The notes: generated by a model from the letters alone, not told the origin. A DNA stretch of 64,000 nt from Polyangia bacterium (GCA_030426145.1 JAUHZF010000003.1:24587-88586); one strand, 5' to 3'. Numbered from the stretch's first letter, positions 52,985-61,995 are shown. Numbers and translations: made by a program.

Positions 52985-53878
52985 ATGGCGAACGACACGG
53001 CGGTGGTGCTGAGCTGCCACGGAACGGTAGAGAGGGTGGAGGACATCCCCGCCTTCGTGAAGAACATCCGACGCGGCCGACCGGCCCCCGAGGAGGTGAT
53101 CCACGAGGTTACCGAGCGATTTCAGCAGATCGGGGGCTCGCCGCTGATGCGGATCTCCCACGGTCAGGCCGAAGCCCTCGAAGCGCGCCTTGGGATCCCT
53201 TGCCGGGCTGCCGCGCGTCTGTGGCACCCGTACCCCCCAGAGGTGCTGAAGCCGCTTCAAGAAGCGGGTGTCCGTCGCGTCCTCTCCCTACCGCTCGCGC
53301 CCCAGTCGGTGCAGATCTACCATCAGGTCGTCGCCGAAGCGGCCGGCGAGCTGGGCATGGAGGTGCTCGAGGCGCCGAGCTACGGCGAGGAACCTGACCT
53401 CGTTGGCGCCTTCGCCGACGCCATTTCGGAGGCCTACGAGCGCTTCGAGAGCCACGAGGGCCTCGCCATCGTGCTCAGTGCCCACAGTCTGCCCAAGCGG
53501 GTCATCGCCATGGGCGACCCGTACGAGACCCAGTTCAAGGCCATGGCGGCCGCGGTTGCAGCCGAACTCGACCGACGGGACATCGAGCGCGAGAAGACCT
53601 GTGTCGCCTTCCAAAGCCAGGGCATGGGTGGCGGTGATTGGCTCGGGCCCGACCTCGACGAGACCTTTCAGAGCCTGCGCGAAGCCGGAGTCGAACGCCT
53701 CCTCATGGCACCGATCGGCTTCGTGGCCGAGCACGTGGAGACGCTCTACGACATCGACGTCGAGGCCAAGGACAAGGCCCTCGCGATGGGCTTCACCCGA
53801 CTCGAACGCATGCCTCCGATGGATACGCGCCGCGGCTTCATCGACGCCCTCGAAGCGGTCGCCCGTCGTCTGCTTTGA
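52985..53878 (+). CDS. hemH: Ferrochelatase family protein
   Basis: A 297-aa protein. ATG 52985 is where the family homology starts (MANDTAVVLSCHGTVE); a longer frame from 52928 is less likely. The catalytic His is His167 in LSAHSLPKRV, and the conserved Glu is in GFVAEHVETLYDID. CHGTV replaces the usual hydrophobic N-terminal motif GxxxSP, a mild oddity. It inserts ferrous iron into protoporphyrin IX or coproporphyrin III; motifs do not separate the two. No other haem gene is nearby. Confidence 0.9.
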   Translation: MANDTAVVLSCHGTVERVEDIPAFVKNIRRGRPAPEEVIHEVTERFQQIGGSPLMRISHGQAEALEARLGIPCRAAARLWHPYPPEVLKPLQEAGVRRVLSLPLAPQSVQIYHQVVAEAAGELGMEVLEAPSYGEEPDLVGAFADAISEAYERFESHEGLAIVLSAHSLPKRVIAMGDPYETQFKAMAAAVAAELDRRDIEREKTCVAFQSQGMGGGDWLGPDLDETFQSLREAGVERLLMAPIGFVAEHVETLYDIDVEAKDKALAMGFTRLERMPPMDTRRGFIDALEAVARRLL

Positions 53879-53929
53879 CCTGGGCGGCGCGTCTGGAAAG
53901 CATCGGTTGGGTCCGAGGCCCACACGAGG

Positions 53930-54772
53930 TTAGCCGTACTTGGCCTCGTGCTTTCGCAGGGTCGATGCGGTGCGTTGATAGGCGTCCTCGACGCGGGTGG
54001 CGACGTCGGCGTCGATGAGGCTGTGGGTGTGGGCGGTGCAGAGGTTTCGGATCGGGCGGCACTGCTCGATGAGGGTCTCTGCCCAGGCGCGATAAGCCGC
54101 GACGGCCCCTTTCTCCGCCTCGAGAACCCTCGACAGGGTGGGGTGGAATCGAACCGCGTCTTTCACGAACCAACCGATGGGGGCTGGGAGGCGGGCGTAG
54201 TTGAGGGTGTCGTCCACGTGCAGGGTGGCGCTTTCGGGGTGGAAGGCCAGCACCGACGAGAAGTGGAGATTCTCGTCATCGGGGATGAAGTCGACCCCCT
54301 GGGGCACGGAGAAGCGCAGCTCGTCACCGAAGCGCTCCCCGAAGGCGTCGCTCTCGGTCGTGAGCTCGTCCCAGGGGAGCTCGGACTTCTCGTCCTGGTG
54401 ACGGCTTGTGCCGAAGAGAGGGGTCTTGGGAAAGAGCTCGTGCACCGTCTTCGCGTAGACGGTGTGGAAGGGGTGAAGGTGCACGATGGCCTGGAGTCGC
54501 TCGCCGTCGTTGGTGGTGGCCTGTATCCAGGCGGTGGTGGCTTCGTCGAGGTCGCAGCTGTCGAGCAAGACGAAGTCGCCAGAGGCGAGGCGCACCAGGG
54601 ACGCCTGCGTCTTCACGTCGATGAGCCCTCCGATGCGGAAGTGCCCGCGGATGTTGAAGAAGGATGGCGCGACTTCGAGGACCTGCGACGGAAGGCTCAC
54701 GTGGAGGTCGTAGGAGCGGTGGGGGGCTCCGGCAAGTCGCGGAACGTGTGAGTGCGTCTTGGCGGACGGCAA
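53930..54772 (-). CDS. Metallo-beta-lactamase-fold-like hypothetical protein
   Basis: A 280-aa protein. TTG 54772 is chosen because it follows GGAG at 6 nt and begins 21 bp from the divergent small gene; GTG codons a little inside are alternatives, while the open frame to 55003 would overlap that gene. The sequence has strands and a histidine block in metallo-hydrolase style (GDFVLLDSCDLDEATTAWIQ, IVHLHPFHTVYAK, LHVDDTLNYARLP), but the full HxHxDH motif is not present. I would call it a divergent member of that fold at best. Function unknown. Confidence 0.7.
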   Translation of the reverse strand: MPSAKTHSHVPRLAGAPHRSYDLHVSLPSQVLEVAPSFFNIRGHFRIGGLIDVKTQASLVRLASGDFVLLDSCDLDEATTAWIQATTNDGERLQAIVHLHPFHTVYAKTVHELFPKTPLFGTSRHQDEKSELPWDELTTESDAFGERFGDELRFSVPQGVDFIPDDENLHFSSVLAFHPESATLHVDDTLNYARLPAPIGWFVKDAVRFHPTLSRVLEAEKGAVAAYRAWAETLIEQCRPIRNLCTAHTHSLIDADVATRVEDAYQRTASTLRKHEAKYG

Positions 54773-54793
54773 CGTAGACTCCGTATTCTTCCC

Positions 54794-55021
54794 ATGACGC
54801 AGTGCTGGGTATACGAGCGGCGTGAAGTCACGCTCGAGGACGTGCAGACCGAGTGCACGGGACGTGGCTTCGAGGTGCGTGGTCGAGACGAGCAGGGGAT
54901 TCGGCTCGAGCGCAACGGCGTGGTGCTGCGCGTCCGACGCGAGGAGGTCGAGCAGGTCGCGGCTGAGCTGCCCCACGCGTGCTCGATGCGTCGTGCCCGC
55001 CACCGCTGGCCTAGTAGTTAG
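54794..55021 (+). CDS. Small hypothetical protein, 75 aa
   Basis: Starts MTQCWVYERREVTLEDVQ and has a short beta-alpha-beta pattern rich in Glu and Arg (GFEVRGRDEQGIRLERNGVV, LRVRREEVEQVAAEL). Third-position GC is high, as in neighbours, which supports coding. No strong ribosome site is seen. It diverges from the metallo-hydrolase-like gene and converges on selO with a 27-nt gap. Confidence 0.55.
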   Translation: MTQCWVYERREVTLEDVQTECTGRGFEVRGRDEQGIRLERNGVVLRVRREEVEQVAAELPHACSMRRARHRWPSS

Positions 55022-55048
55022 GGTTCCCTTGCCATACGGGGCGGGGCA

Positions 55049-56509
55049 TCAGGTGCCGCAGAAGGTCTGATGTACGATCTCGTCGGGCGCGGGCGGTCGC
55101 TCCAACTCCGCGTGCTCGGGTTGCTCCGAGAAGGGCTTCGCCAAGACCTCGAGCAGGCGCTCGAACGGCGCGAGCTCGCCCGCGTTGGCCGCCGCGATCG
55201 CCTCTTCGATGCGGTGGTTGCGGGGAATGAAGATCGGGTTCTCCGCGCGCATCACCTCCGCGCGATCGCCGTCCCCGTCGGCCTTCAGCTGCTGGCGCCA
55301 GCGACTGAGCCACATGTCGGCTACGGGGCGCTTTGCGAACAGCTCGCGGAGGGGTGCCTCGTCTTGGCCATCCGCTACCTGGGTGAGGGTGCGGAAGAAG
55401 AGGGTGAAGTCGACCTCGCCCTCGGTGAGGGCGGAGAAGGTGGCGTCGACCAGCGCGTCGTGGCCGTCGGCTTCGCGCAACAGCCCTAGTTTGCGGCGAA
55501 AGCGGTTGGTGAAGGCCGCGTCGAAGCGGGCACGGAACGCGTCGACCTGAGCTTCGGCCCAAGCAATGGCGTCTTCTTTGCGCGTGCCGAGCCCGTGCAA
55601 CAAGGTCTCGGCGAGACGCAGCAGGTTCCAGATGGCGATGTTGGGCTGATTGCCCCACGCGTACCGTCCGCCGTGGTCGATCGAGCTGAACACCTTCGCC
55701 GGGTGGAAGGTGTCCATGAAGGCGCAGGGACCGTAGTCGATGGTCTCGCCTGCGATCTGCGTGTTGTCGGTGTTCATGACCCCGTGGATGAACCCGAGCG
55801 CCATCCAGTGGGCCACGAGGTCGGCCTGGCGCTCCATCACGCACGTCCACAGCGCCCGATAGGGCTGCTCGGCTTCGCGCGCCTCGGGGTAGTGGCGATC
55901 GATCACGTAGTTGGCGAGACGGTCGATGGCCGCGGTGTCGTCCTGCCCGAGGAAGTACTGGAAAGTGCCCACCCGAACGTGGCTCCGCGCTACGCGAGCC
56001 AGTACCGCCCCGGGCTCCAGACCGTTGCGGAGCACCCGCTCGCCCGTGCTCACCGCGGCCAGGGTGCGTGTCGTGGGCACCCCGAAGGCATGCATCGCCT
56101 CGCTGACGATGTACTCGCGCAGCACGGGACCGAGCACGGCCTTGCCGTCACCTCGCCGTGAGAAGGCCGTGGGCCCCGAGCCTTTGAGGTGGAGATCGTA
56201 GCGCTCACCGTCTCGGCCCACGAGCTCCCCCAGCAACATGGCGCGGCCATCGCCGAGCCGAGGGTTGAAATGGCCGAACTGATGGCCGGCGTAGACCATC
56301 GCAAGGGGCTCCACCGACGGCGGCATGGTCGAGCCCGAGAGCATCGCGATGCCCTCGGAAGAGGCGAGCCACTCGGGGTCGAGCCCCAGCTGCTCGGCGA
56401 GCGCTCGGTTGAGCCGAACCAGCGCCGGCAACGGCGCCCGTGTCAGGTCGACCGGTGCGTAGAAGACCTCGGGGAGCTGGCGGTAGGTGGTGTCGAACCG
56501 GGGGGTCAT
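55049..56509 (-). CDS. selO: Protein adenylyltransferase SelO (YdiU family)
   Basis: A 486-aa pseudokinase-fold enzyme that transfers AMP to protein side chains. Conserved blocks: GRAMLLGELVG, HLKGSGPTAFSRRGDGK, VLREYIVSEAMHAFGVPTTR, HGVMNTDNTQIAGETIDYGP (metal and catalytic Asn/Asp), NQPNIAIWNLLRLA, and the family's C-terminal tail QTFCGT with Cys in place of the selenocysteine found in eukaryotic members. ATG 56509 matches the family start (MTPRFDTTYRQLPEVFY). Full length, no fault seen. Confidence 0.96.
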   Translation of the reverse strand: MTPRFDTTYRQLPEVFYAPVDLTRAPLPALVRLNRALAEQLGLDPEWLASSEGIAMLSGSTMPPSVEPLAMVYAGHQFGHFNPRLGDGRAMLLGELVGRDGERYDLHLKGSGPTAFSRRGDGKAVLGPVLREYIVSEAMHAFGVPTTRTLAAVSTGERVLRNGLEPGAVLARVARSHVRVGTFQYFLGQDDTAAIDRLANYVIDRHYPEAREAEQPYRALWTCVMERQADLVAHWMALGFIHGVMNTDNTQIAGETIDYGPCAFMDTFHPAKVFSSIDHGGRYAWGNQPNIAIWNLLRLAETLLHGLGTRKEDAIAWAEAQVDAFRARFDAAFTNRFRRKLGLLREADGHDALVDATFSALTEGEVDFTLFFRTLTQVADGQDEAPLRELFAKRPVADMWLSRWRQQLKADGDGDRAEVMRAENPIFIPRNHRIEEAIAAANAGELAPFERLLEVLAKPFSEQPEHAELERPPAPDEIVHQTFCGT

Positions 56510-56558
56510 TGGGCATGGGGTATCACGACGAGAGCCCCTCGGCAGGTATGGAGCGCGA

Positions 56559-57155
56559 TCAGCCGCCCACCTGAATGCCCACGGTGAACCGGTACTGGTG
56601 GTAGCTGAAGGGTGCACCCCTGATCTGGGGTACGGGCAGGACGACGTGGGCGGGGTCCAACAAGAGGTACACTTGGTCGCTCACCTCGTAGCTCAGGCCG
56701 AGGATGTTGCTGCCGACGAGAGGGCCGACGCTGCCCATCGGTGTGCCGACGAGGTCGACGAGGAGAACGCTCACCCCCATGTTTGCGGTGATGCGCAGGG
56801 CGAGGTCCTCGCTGACCCAGTGCCGGTAGATGAACGTCGCGTAGCCATTGAAGGCGCCTCGCGAAAGGCGGCGTGCCTCGAACGAAACCCACGGGTTGTA
56901 TTCGGCGTCGAGCCCAACAAGCCATGAATCGGTCAATGCGTAGCGTCCGGCGACGATGCCTGCGAAGGCTCCATTGTCGACGCTCATGGACAGGCCGCCG
57001 TGAAACCCGAAACCCGTGTGGTCGAGGGGTGCGACCGTGCTCGCGTCGGCGGGAGCCGGCGTTTGGTCGGCGTGGGCGGAGACGGAGACCAGAAGGCCGA
57101 CCGCGGCCAGCGTCGCTCTCACCAGCGTCGCCCTCACCAACGCCTCCTCGCCCAT
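56559..57155 (-). CDS. Outer-membrane beta-barrel-like protein
   Basis: A 198-aa exported protein (signal ending SVSAHA) with alternating strands typical of small barrels (GAFAGIVAGRYALTDSWLVG, DAEYNPWVSFEARRLSRG, QYRFTVGIQVGG). ATG 57155 lies just inside the 3' end of the upstream pseudogene on the same strand, so the two were probably one transcription unit. The ORF extends to 57479 through the pseudogene region but only the inner start fits. Confidence 0.78.
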   Translation of the reverse strand: MGEEALVRATLVRATLAAVGLLVSVSAHADQTPAPADASTVAPLDHTGFGFHGGLSMSVDNGAFAGIVAGRYALTDSWLVGLDAEYNPWVSFEARRLSRGAFNGYATFIYRHWVSEDLALRITANMGVSVLLVDLVGTPMGSVGPLVGSNILGLSYEVSDQVYLLLDPAHVVLPVPQIRGAPFSYHQYRFTVGIQVGG

Positions 57156-57790
57156 GCGAATGCGAGGCCGAAGACCGCAAGCCAACCACGCCCGGGATGC
57201 GCAGGTGGGCCTCCGACCGTCGCACAGGCGCAGTTGGAGTCTGCGTACTGTTGCTCGGGGGCTTGGCACCATCCGTTGTCGAACGTGCATCCGGCCTCGA
57301 AGCTCATGTAGTCGTCGAGCACACGGTCTACCGCTCGCTTCTTGCCTGCCGATCGAGGCTTCCGTCGAATACGGCCGAGAGGAGATCGCTGGTCGCGTTC
57401 CGTGCGACGTCGAGACGCGCCTCGCGAAATGTGTCGAGTCCGCGGCAAAGGTCGAGGCTGCGTATGTGCCCAGGGCCATCGCGGCTCTCGTCGAGCGAAC
57501 CCGCCACCTGGTCTACCCAGTTCAGGGCGACCGTGATCCTTCGGTGATCGGAAGTGCGAAAGGTATGACTGAAGGAGTCCTGGACGGTGTGGAGTGCTTG
57601 CCCGAGACGCACGTAGAACAGTGGCAGGGCGAGGGTGGTCGCGTGGCGGAAGGCGAGGTGCACCTGGAGCGATACTCGCTGGCCAGCGTCGACCTTGCCG
57701 TCTTCGGTCATTCCCTCGTCGATAGCTTGGTGAAGCAATGTGCGAGTATGTTCTCGGCATTCGGCCACTGCGAGAGGCGAACCCAGTGGT
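57134..57790 (-). pseudogene. Remnant of a MYXO-CTERM secreted protein (truncated, frameshifted)
   Basis: Read on the minus strand, the frame ending at 57328 carries a sensible globular segment (ALPLFYVRLGQALHTVQDSF, then SHTFRTSDHRR, VDQVAG) resembling zinc-dependent phospholipase C/S1-P1-type proteins. The end of the same protein is in another frame, finishing at 57134: CTFDNGWCQAPEQQYAD, then CACATVGGPP and a hydrophobic span with Arg at the end, a classic MYXO-CTERM sorting tail. A single-base shift around 57340-57350 would join them. The 5' end, including the signal peptide, is missing where it abuts the PAP2 remnant. Boundaries are approximate. Confidence 0.65.
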
Positions 57791-57794
57791 TCGT

Positions 57795-58029
57795 CGTGAT
57801 CACTACGCCGCAGGCTCATGGCCTGGCTCTGCTCCAGGGCACCTCGCGCGTGTTGGCGGGTTACCACTTCTGGTCCGACGTACTCGTCGGGGCTGCCGTC
57901 GGCTCGACCCTCGGGCTCGCCATCCCCTACCTTCACCAACGTGGCGTGAGCGAGCAGGTAGGGTTCTCGGTCATGCCGGTACCAGGTGGCGCGGCGGCGA
58001 GCCTATGGCTGCAGCCGACCGGCTGGTGA
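57795..58029 (+). pseudogene. 3' fragment of a PAP2-family phosphatase gene
   Basis: About 78 codons carry the third PAP2 signature, SRVLAGYHFWSD (SRxxxxxHxxxD), a membrane span and a C-terminal tail, but no first or second signature: upstream sequence is antisense to the MYXO-CTERM remnant. The fragment is therefore the 3' end of a lipid or acid phosphatase gene whose 5' part has been lost. It ends 177 bp before the Sel1-like lipoprotein gene. Confidence 0.65.
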
Positions 58030-58205
58030 GGTCAGCCAGCGCCCGGTGAGTTCGGCATCTCGCGGAGGCGAGGGGGAACCTTACGGAGACCGAGAGCAGC
58101 AGGGGCGGCTACCAGGACACCTCCCGCGGGATGGGGCGCGTGCCGATGCCGGCTCGGAGCCACCAAGGCGCGGAAGCGCCCTCCGCGGGTCGGCGTTGGG
58201 TCTGC

Positions 58206-59732
58206 ATGAATCGGACAGGATGGCTGTTGCTCATGTGGGTCTCAGGCTGTACCTCGGTCGGTGCGTCCACGCCGCGTTCCCCCCAACCACAGGCGGTGGT
58301 CGTGGCTTCGCCCGCCGCCCCCGAAGTGGGGCCCACACAGCCGTCCGTCGTTGCCACGCGCCCAGCGCCAGTGGTGTCGGTACAGCCAGCCGAGCCGGTG
58401 AAGGCTGAGCCGGCGCCGAGCCCCCTCGCGACTTGCCTCGCAGAAATGGCCACCAGCGCGGTCAATCCGCGACATCCGGCGGCTCAGGAGGATGTGAAGC
58501 GTCAGCGGGCGGCGTGCGAGAAGGGCGATGGCGCGGCGTGCTTCGCACTCGCAGCGGGCGTCATCGCCAGCAACGAGTGCGACGGGGTATTGGTCAGGAC
58601 CGCCTGCGATGGACACCACCCCATTGCCTGCATCTCCCTTGCCCTACGTGAGGCCAACGACGGTCATGCACGCGACGTTCTCGGAGCCGTAGACTCGCCC
58701 CTGGCCCGCGCGGTGGAGCCCGTGCTGTCGGGAGGTCGGGCGAAACCATGTCCCGATACCGCCTGCGTGAAGCAAGCCTGGGACGTTCGCTTCCTGACAT
58801 CGCGAGCAAGTGCCTCCGTCGATGCCGTCATCCTTCGCAGCTGCGACGAGCGCGGCGTGGGTTGCGACGAGGCGCGCATGATCCACGAAGAGACGGCGCG
58901 GAACGGGTTGGACCCCACGTCGCTGCGCAACTTCTGTCAGCGCCATCGAAAGGTGTGCCGTCGGTCGTTCAGGTTCCTGCACGAGTTGGCTCACAACCCC
59001 GTCGCGACGGCGCTGTGCGAGCTGGGAGATGCGGAGGCCTGCGGCTACGACGCGATGAGCATCCCCGGCCTCGAGGACGCGGAAGCAGGCCCCGGACTTC
59101 GCGGCTGCAGGAGAGGCAGCCCCGTGGCCTGCCAGAAGGTGAGCGATGACCTGCTGCGCAGGGAGAAGGTCAAGCGCGTGACCTGCGCTCAGAAGCCCGA
59201 GCCCTGCGCGTCGTTCCTGAAGCATGCTGCCGCACCGAGTGTGCGCTTCTACGGCATGGATCTGACCGGTTTGAGGCCGGAGGACGTGATTCCGTTGGCG
59301 GAGGAGCCTTGTTTCAGGTTCGGCAGCCCCACCGCATGTCGCATCCTCTTCGAGAACCACAGGCTACCGGCGGCCCAGGTAACGGCCCGGTTGCGTCAGG
59401 CGTGTCCGAAGGCCCTCGCCAGAGCTTCCGATGCACAGGCTTGCCTTTATCTGGGTCGAACGTTGTTGCTCGGCGGGCAACGCAAGGATGGACTCATCGC
59501 ATTGCGGCGTGGCTGCGCCGCCCAGCACGCCCTGTCTTGTCTCGAACTGGGTCAGGCGCTGCTGAAGGCGGGCGGCGTCGAGGTACCCGAGGCGATCTCG
59601 GTGCTGGACGCCGCCTGCGACTGGAACGTCGCCCAGGCTTGCACCGACCTCGCCGACTTGTTCCGCAGCAGCGGCGACGAAGCGAAGGCCGATGCCTACG
59701 ACCACATGGCGTCCAGCGTGATCGGTTGTTGA
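58206..59732 (+). CDS. Cys-rich Sel1-like lipoprotein
   Basis: A 508-aa lipoprotein (signal LLLMWVSGC, Cys15); ATG 58206 is preferred to the frame's first start at 58131 because it begins the signal. A Pro/Val linker follows, then repeats with paired Cys (CEKGDGAACFALAAGV, CDGHHPIACISLAL, CELGDAEACGYDAM, CRRGSPVACQKVSD, CAAQHALSCLELGQALL, CDWNVAQACTDLADLF), the Sel1-like pattern also seen in the gene at 27774. It may be a surface docking protein. No catalytic motif is visible. Confidence 0.87.
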   Translation: MNRTGWLLLMWVSGCTSVGASTPRSPQPQAVVVASPAAPEVGPTQPSVVATRPAPVVSVQPAEPVKAEPAPSPLATCLAEMATSAVNPRHPAAQEDVKRQRAACEKGDGAACFALAAGVIASNECDGVLVRTACDGHHPIACISLALREANDGHARDVLGAVDSPLARAVEPVLSGGRAKPCPDTACVKQAWDVRFLTSRASASVDAVILRSCDERGVGCDEARMIHEETARNGLDPTSLRNFCQRHRKVCRRSFRFLHELAHNPVATALCELGDAEACGYDAMSIPGLEDAEAGPGLRGCRRGSPVACQKVSDDLLRREKVKRVTCAQKPEPCASFLKHAAAPSVRFYGMDLTGLRPEDVIPLAEEPCFRFGSPTACRILFENHRLPAAQVTARLRQACPKALARASDAQACLYLGRTLLLGGQRKDGLIALRRGCAAQHALSCLELGQALLKAGGVEVPEAISVLDAACDWNVAQACTDLADLFRSSGDEAKADAYDHMASSVIGC

Positions 59733-59791
59733 CCGCAGGTTCCGCCGACGCGCCCCTGTTCTCCGACGACGAGCTTCTCCGCCCTGGCACC

Positions 59792-59846
59792 AAGACGAGC
59801 GTGGTTCGGCGACGCGGGCGAATGAACCGGTGAGCGGACATGCGCG
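59792..59846. repeat. 55-bp dispersed repeat, copy A
   Basis: This stretch is the reverse complement of 62879-62933 with one mismatch in 55. Read on the minus strand both copies can encode MS[VA]HRFIRPRRRTTLV. It sits in the 247-bp non-coding gap 59733-59979. Confidence 0.8.
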
Positions 59847-59848
59847 CA

Positions 59849-59877
59849 CACGCACGTAGCCCTCGACGTCGTCATCC
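59849..59877. repeat. 29-bp fragment identical to part of the SRPBCC gene
   Basis: Matches 63679-63707 (inside the SRPBCC coding region) with one mismatch in 29, same orientation. It directly follows copy A of the 55-bp repeat, so this gap is a mosaic of pieces that also occur at 62.9-63.7 kb. Confidence 0.7.
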
Positions 59878-59979
59878 GTGAAGGTGACCACCCAGTTGCC
59901 GTCGCCGGGGATGGACTCGACGGGCGTGGTCATGGAGACGCGCTGGCTCTGGGGCGCCGCCTCGACGGGCGTGTGAGAT

Positions 59980-60918
59980 ATGCTCCGGTGGATGGCATCG
60001 CATCTTCGAGTGGACGCGCTCCCGGAGGAGCTCGGAGCGCTGGTGGCCGACGCGGAGCGAGCGCGTCGTTGGTCGGACGCCGTCGACGCGATCGCGGAGT
60101 GGCGCCACGCGCACCCCGACGTGGAGCACGCCGCGATCGACGTGGCTCACGCGCACTGCCTCTTCCACGACGCGACCGACGTCGCGCTCGATATCGAGAC
60201 CTCGTGCGAGCGATCGCTCGAGTTGCTGACGCGAGCGGTGAGGCTGGGGTTTCCGAGCTCGGACCTGAAGTCGCTGCGGAGCAAGATCCGTGGGGTCCTG
60301 AAGGCCGAGCAGAAGGTCGCCGCCGAGGTGGAGGCGCTGCTCTCGGCCGACCCGGAGACGCTCGACGAGCGCGCGCTGTCGGACCTCGCGTATCGGCTCG
60401 CACAGAAGGACGACCCGCGCGCACCCGAGCTCTACTTCCGGCTCGCGGACCTGTCAGCGGCCCAGCTCGAGGGCGCTCGGGCGGCGGGCGACGAGCGAAA
60501 GGCACGCGACCTCGAACATCGGGTCCGAGACCGTCGAGAGCGCGCTGCGTCCGCGTTGGTGCGCCTGGGTCGATGGGCGGAGGCGGAGCCGCTCCTCATC
60601 GAGACATGCGCCTACCCAGAGCAGGGTCACATGAGCGTGCTCCAGGCGTATGGCCGCCGTGTGGAGCACGCGATCGTCAGGGGTGACCACGACGCGGCCA
60701 CGGCGCTCTTCGACGAAGCCCGCACCCGCGGCGCCGGCTCCCATCAGTTTCCGATGTTCGCGCCGGAGCAGGCCGTCTTGCTCACGTACCTCCTCGACCG
60801 CGAAGACCTCGATCGGCTCCGACCGGTGGTCGAGGAGATGCAGCGCCGCGGTCGTCGGAGGCTCTCACCGGAGACCGAAGCCCAGCTCGACCGTGCAGAG
60901 GCGCTCCTGGCCGAGTAG
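59980..60918 (+). CDS. Helical-repeat (TPR-like) protein, 312 aa
   Basis: Soluble protein with TPR-like helices (RRWSDAVDAIAEWRHAHPDV, YRLAQKDDPRAPELYFRLAD, GRWAEAEPLLIETCAYPEQG, RDHDAATALFDEART-like unit). No signal peptide or catalytic motif. ATG 59980 is the first start; ATG 59992 is an equal alternative. Not recognised as a named family. It stands alone between the mosaic gap and the GlxA-type gene. Confidence 0.78.
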   Translation: MLRWMASHLRVDALPEELGALVADAERARRWSDAVDAIAEWRHAHPDVEHAAIDVAHAHCLFHDATDVALDIETSCERSLELLTRAVRLGFPSSDLKSLRSKIRGVLKAEQKVAAEVEALLSADPETLDERALSDLAYRLAQKDDPRAPELYFRLADLSAAQLEGARAAGDERKARDLEHRVRDRRERAASALVRLGRWAEAEPLLIETCAYPEQGHMSVLQAYGRRVEHAIVRGDHDAATALFDEARTRGAGSHQFPMFAPEQAVLLTYLLDREDLDRLRPVVEEMQRRGRRRLSPETEAQLDRAEALLAE

Positions 60919-60999
60919 CTTCAGCCATCGAAGCCGGCGCCTCGCAACGGCGACAGGACGAGACCGGAACGAGTCTCACCAGCAACCACGACGTCGTTT

Positions 61000-61959
61000 T
61001 CAGGGAGTGTTCGTTGGGGAGCGATTGAAGGCGCGTCGGTAGCCCTGGGGACTCGTGCCGACGATGCGTGCGAAGTTGTCGCGGAGAACCGCGGCGGACC
61101 CGAAGCCCGTCGCGGCGGCGACATCTTCGATGGGTTGGTTGGTGGTCTCCAGGAGTCGTTGGGCGCGGCGTACGCGTGCATGCGCGAGCCATTTGGCGGG
61201 CGTGGTCCCGACCTGCTCACGGAAGCGTCGGCTGAGGGTGCGAAGGCTCATGCCGGCTTGGCGGGCGATGACGGGCAGCGGGAGCTCCTGGTCGAGGTGC
61301 GTCTCGAGCCAGGTCAGCGTCTCGACGAGCGAGTCGGTGGTAGGGAGCGCATGCTCGATGAACTGGGCTTGGCCGCCCTCTCGCTCGAGCGGCATGACCG
61401 AGGCGCGAGCGGCTGCGGCGGCAGCCTCGGCTCCGCGGTCGAGCCGGATCATGTGGAGGCACAGGTCGAGGGCGGCGGCGGCGCCTGCCGAAGTGAGAAT
61501 GCTGCCGTTGTCCACGTAGAGCACGGTGGGGTCGACCTCGATGGCCGGATGGCGCGCGGCGAGCGTCGCCGCGGCGCGCCAGTGTGTCGTGGCGCGGAGA
61601 CCGTCGAGCAGCCCGGTCTGCGCAAGAACGAAGGCCCCGGTGCATACCGAGGCGATACGGGCTCCGCGTCGGGCCGCCACCCAAATGGCCCGCACCACGG
61701 CAGGGGAGACCTCGCGGTTCAGGTCGTCGGTTCCCGGGATGATGACAGTCTGTGACCGACGCAAGGATTCGAGCCGCCACGGCGGCGAGAGTGTGATGTG
61801 GTTGCACTCGACTCGAGCCGCTTCACTGCAGACGCGCACCTCGTAGCCGGCCATGCCGAAGACATCGCTTGGAATGGCGAGGTCCGACAGCACCACACCG
61901 TCGAACGCCAAGACGGCCACCCGTGGCAGAAATCCTGCGATCATTGACGTTTGTGCCAT
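61000..61959 (-). CDS. GlxA-family AraC-type transcriptional regulator
   Basis: A 319-aa regulator with a DJ-1/PfpI-like domain at about 13-180 (VAVLAFDGVVLSDLAIPSDV, SVCTGAFVLAQTGLLDGLRA with the Cys of the nucleophile elbow in ASVCTGA) and an AraC helix-turn-helix pair at about 215-310 (ARQAGMSLRTLSRRFREQVG, AAATGFGSAAVLRDNFARIV). ATG 61959 diverges from the next plus-strand genes. Members often regulate catabolism of carnitine, glycine betaine or stress responses; the target is unknown here. Confidence 0.93.
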   Translation of the reverse strand: MAQTSMIAGFLPRVAVLAFDGVVLSDLAIPSDVFGMAGYEVRVCSEAARVECNHITLSPPWRLESLRRSQTVIIPGTDDLNREVSPAVVRAIWVAARRGARIASVCTGAFVLAQTGLLDGLRATTHWRAAATLAARHPAIEVDPTVLYVDNGSILTSAGAAAALDLCLHMIRLDRGAEAAAAAARASVMPLEREGGQAQFIEHALPTTDSLVETLTWLETHLDQELPLPVIARQAGMSLRTLSRRFREQVGTTPAKWLAHARVRRAQRLLETTNQPIEDVAAATGFGSAAVLRDNFARIVGTSPQGYRRAFNRSPTNTP

Positions 61960-61995
61960 ACGCAAGAGTTATGGACCATGGCTTAGCCTTTGGCC

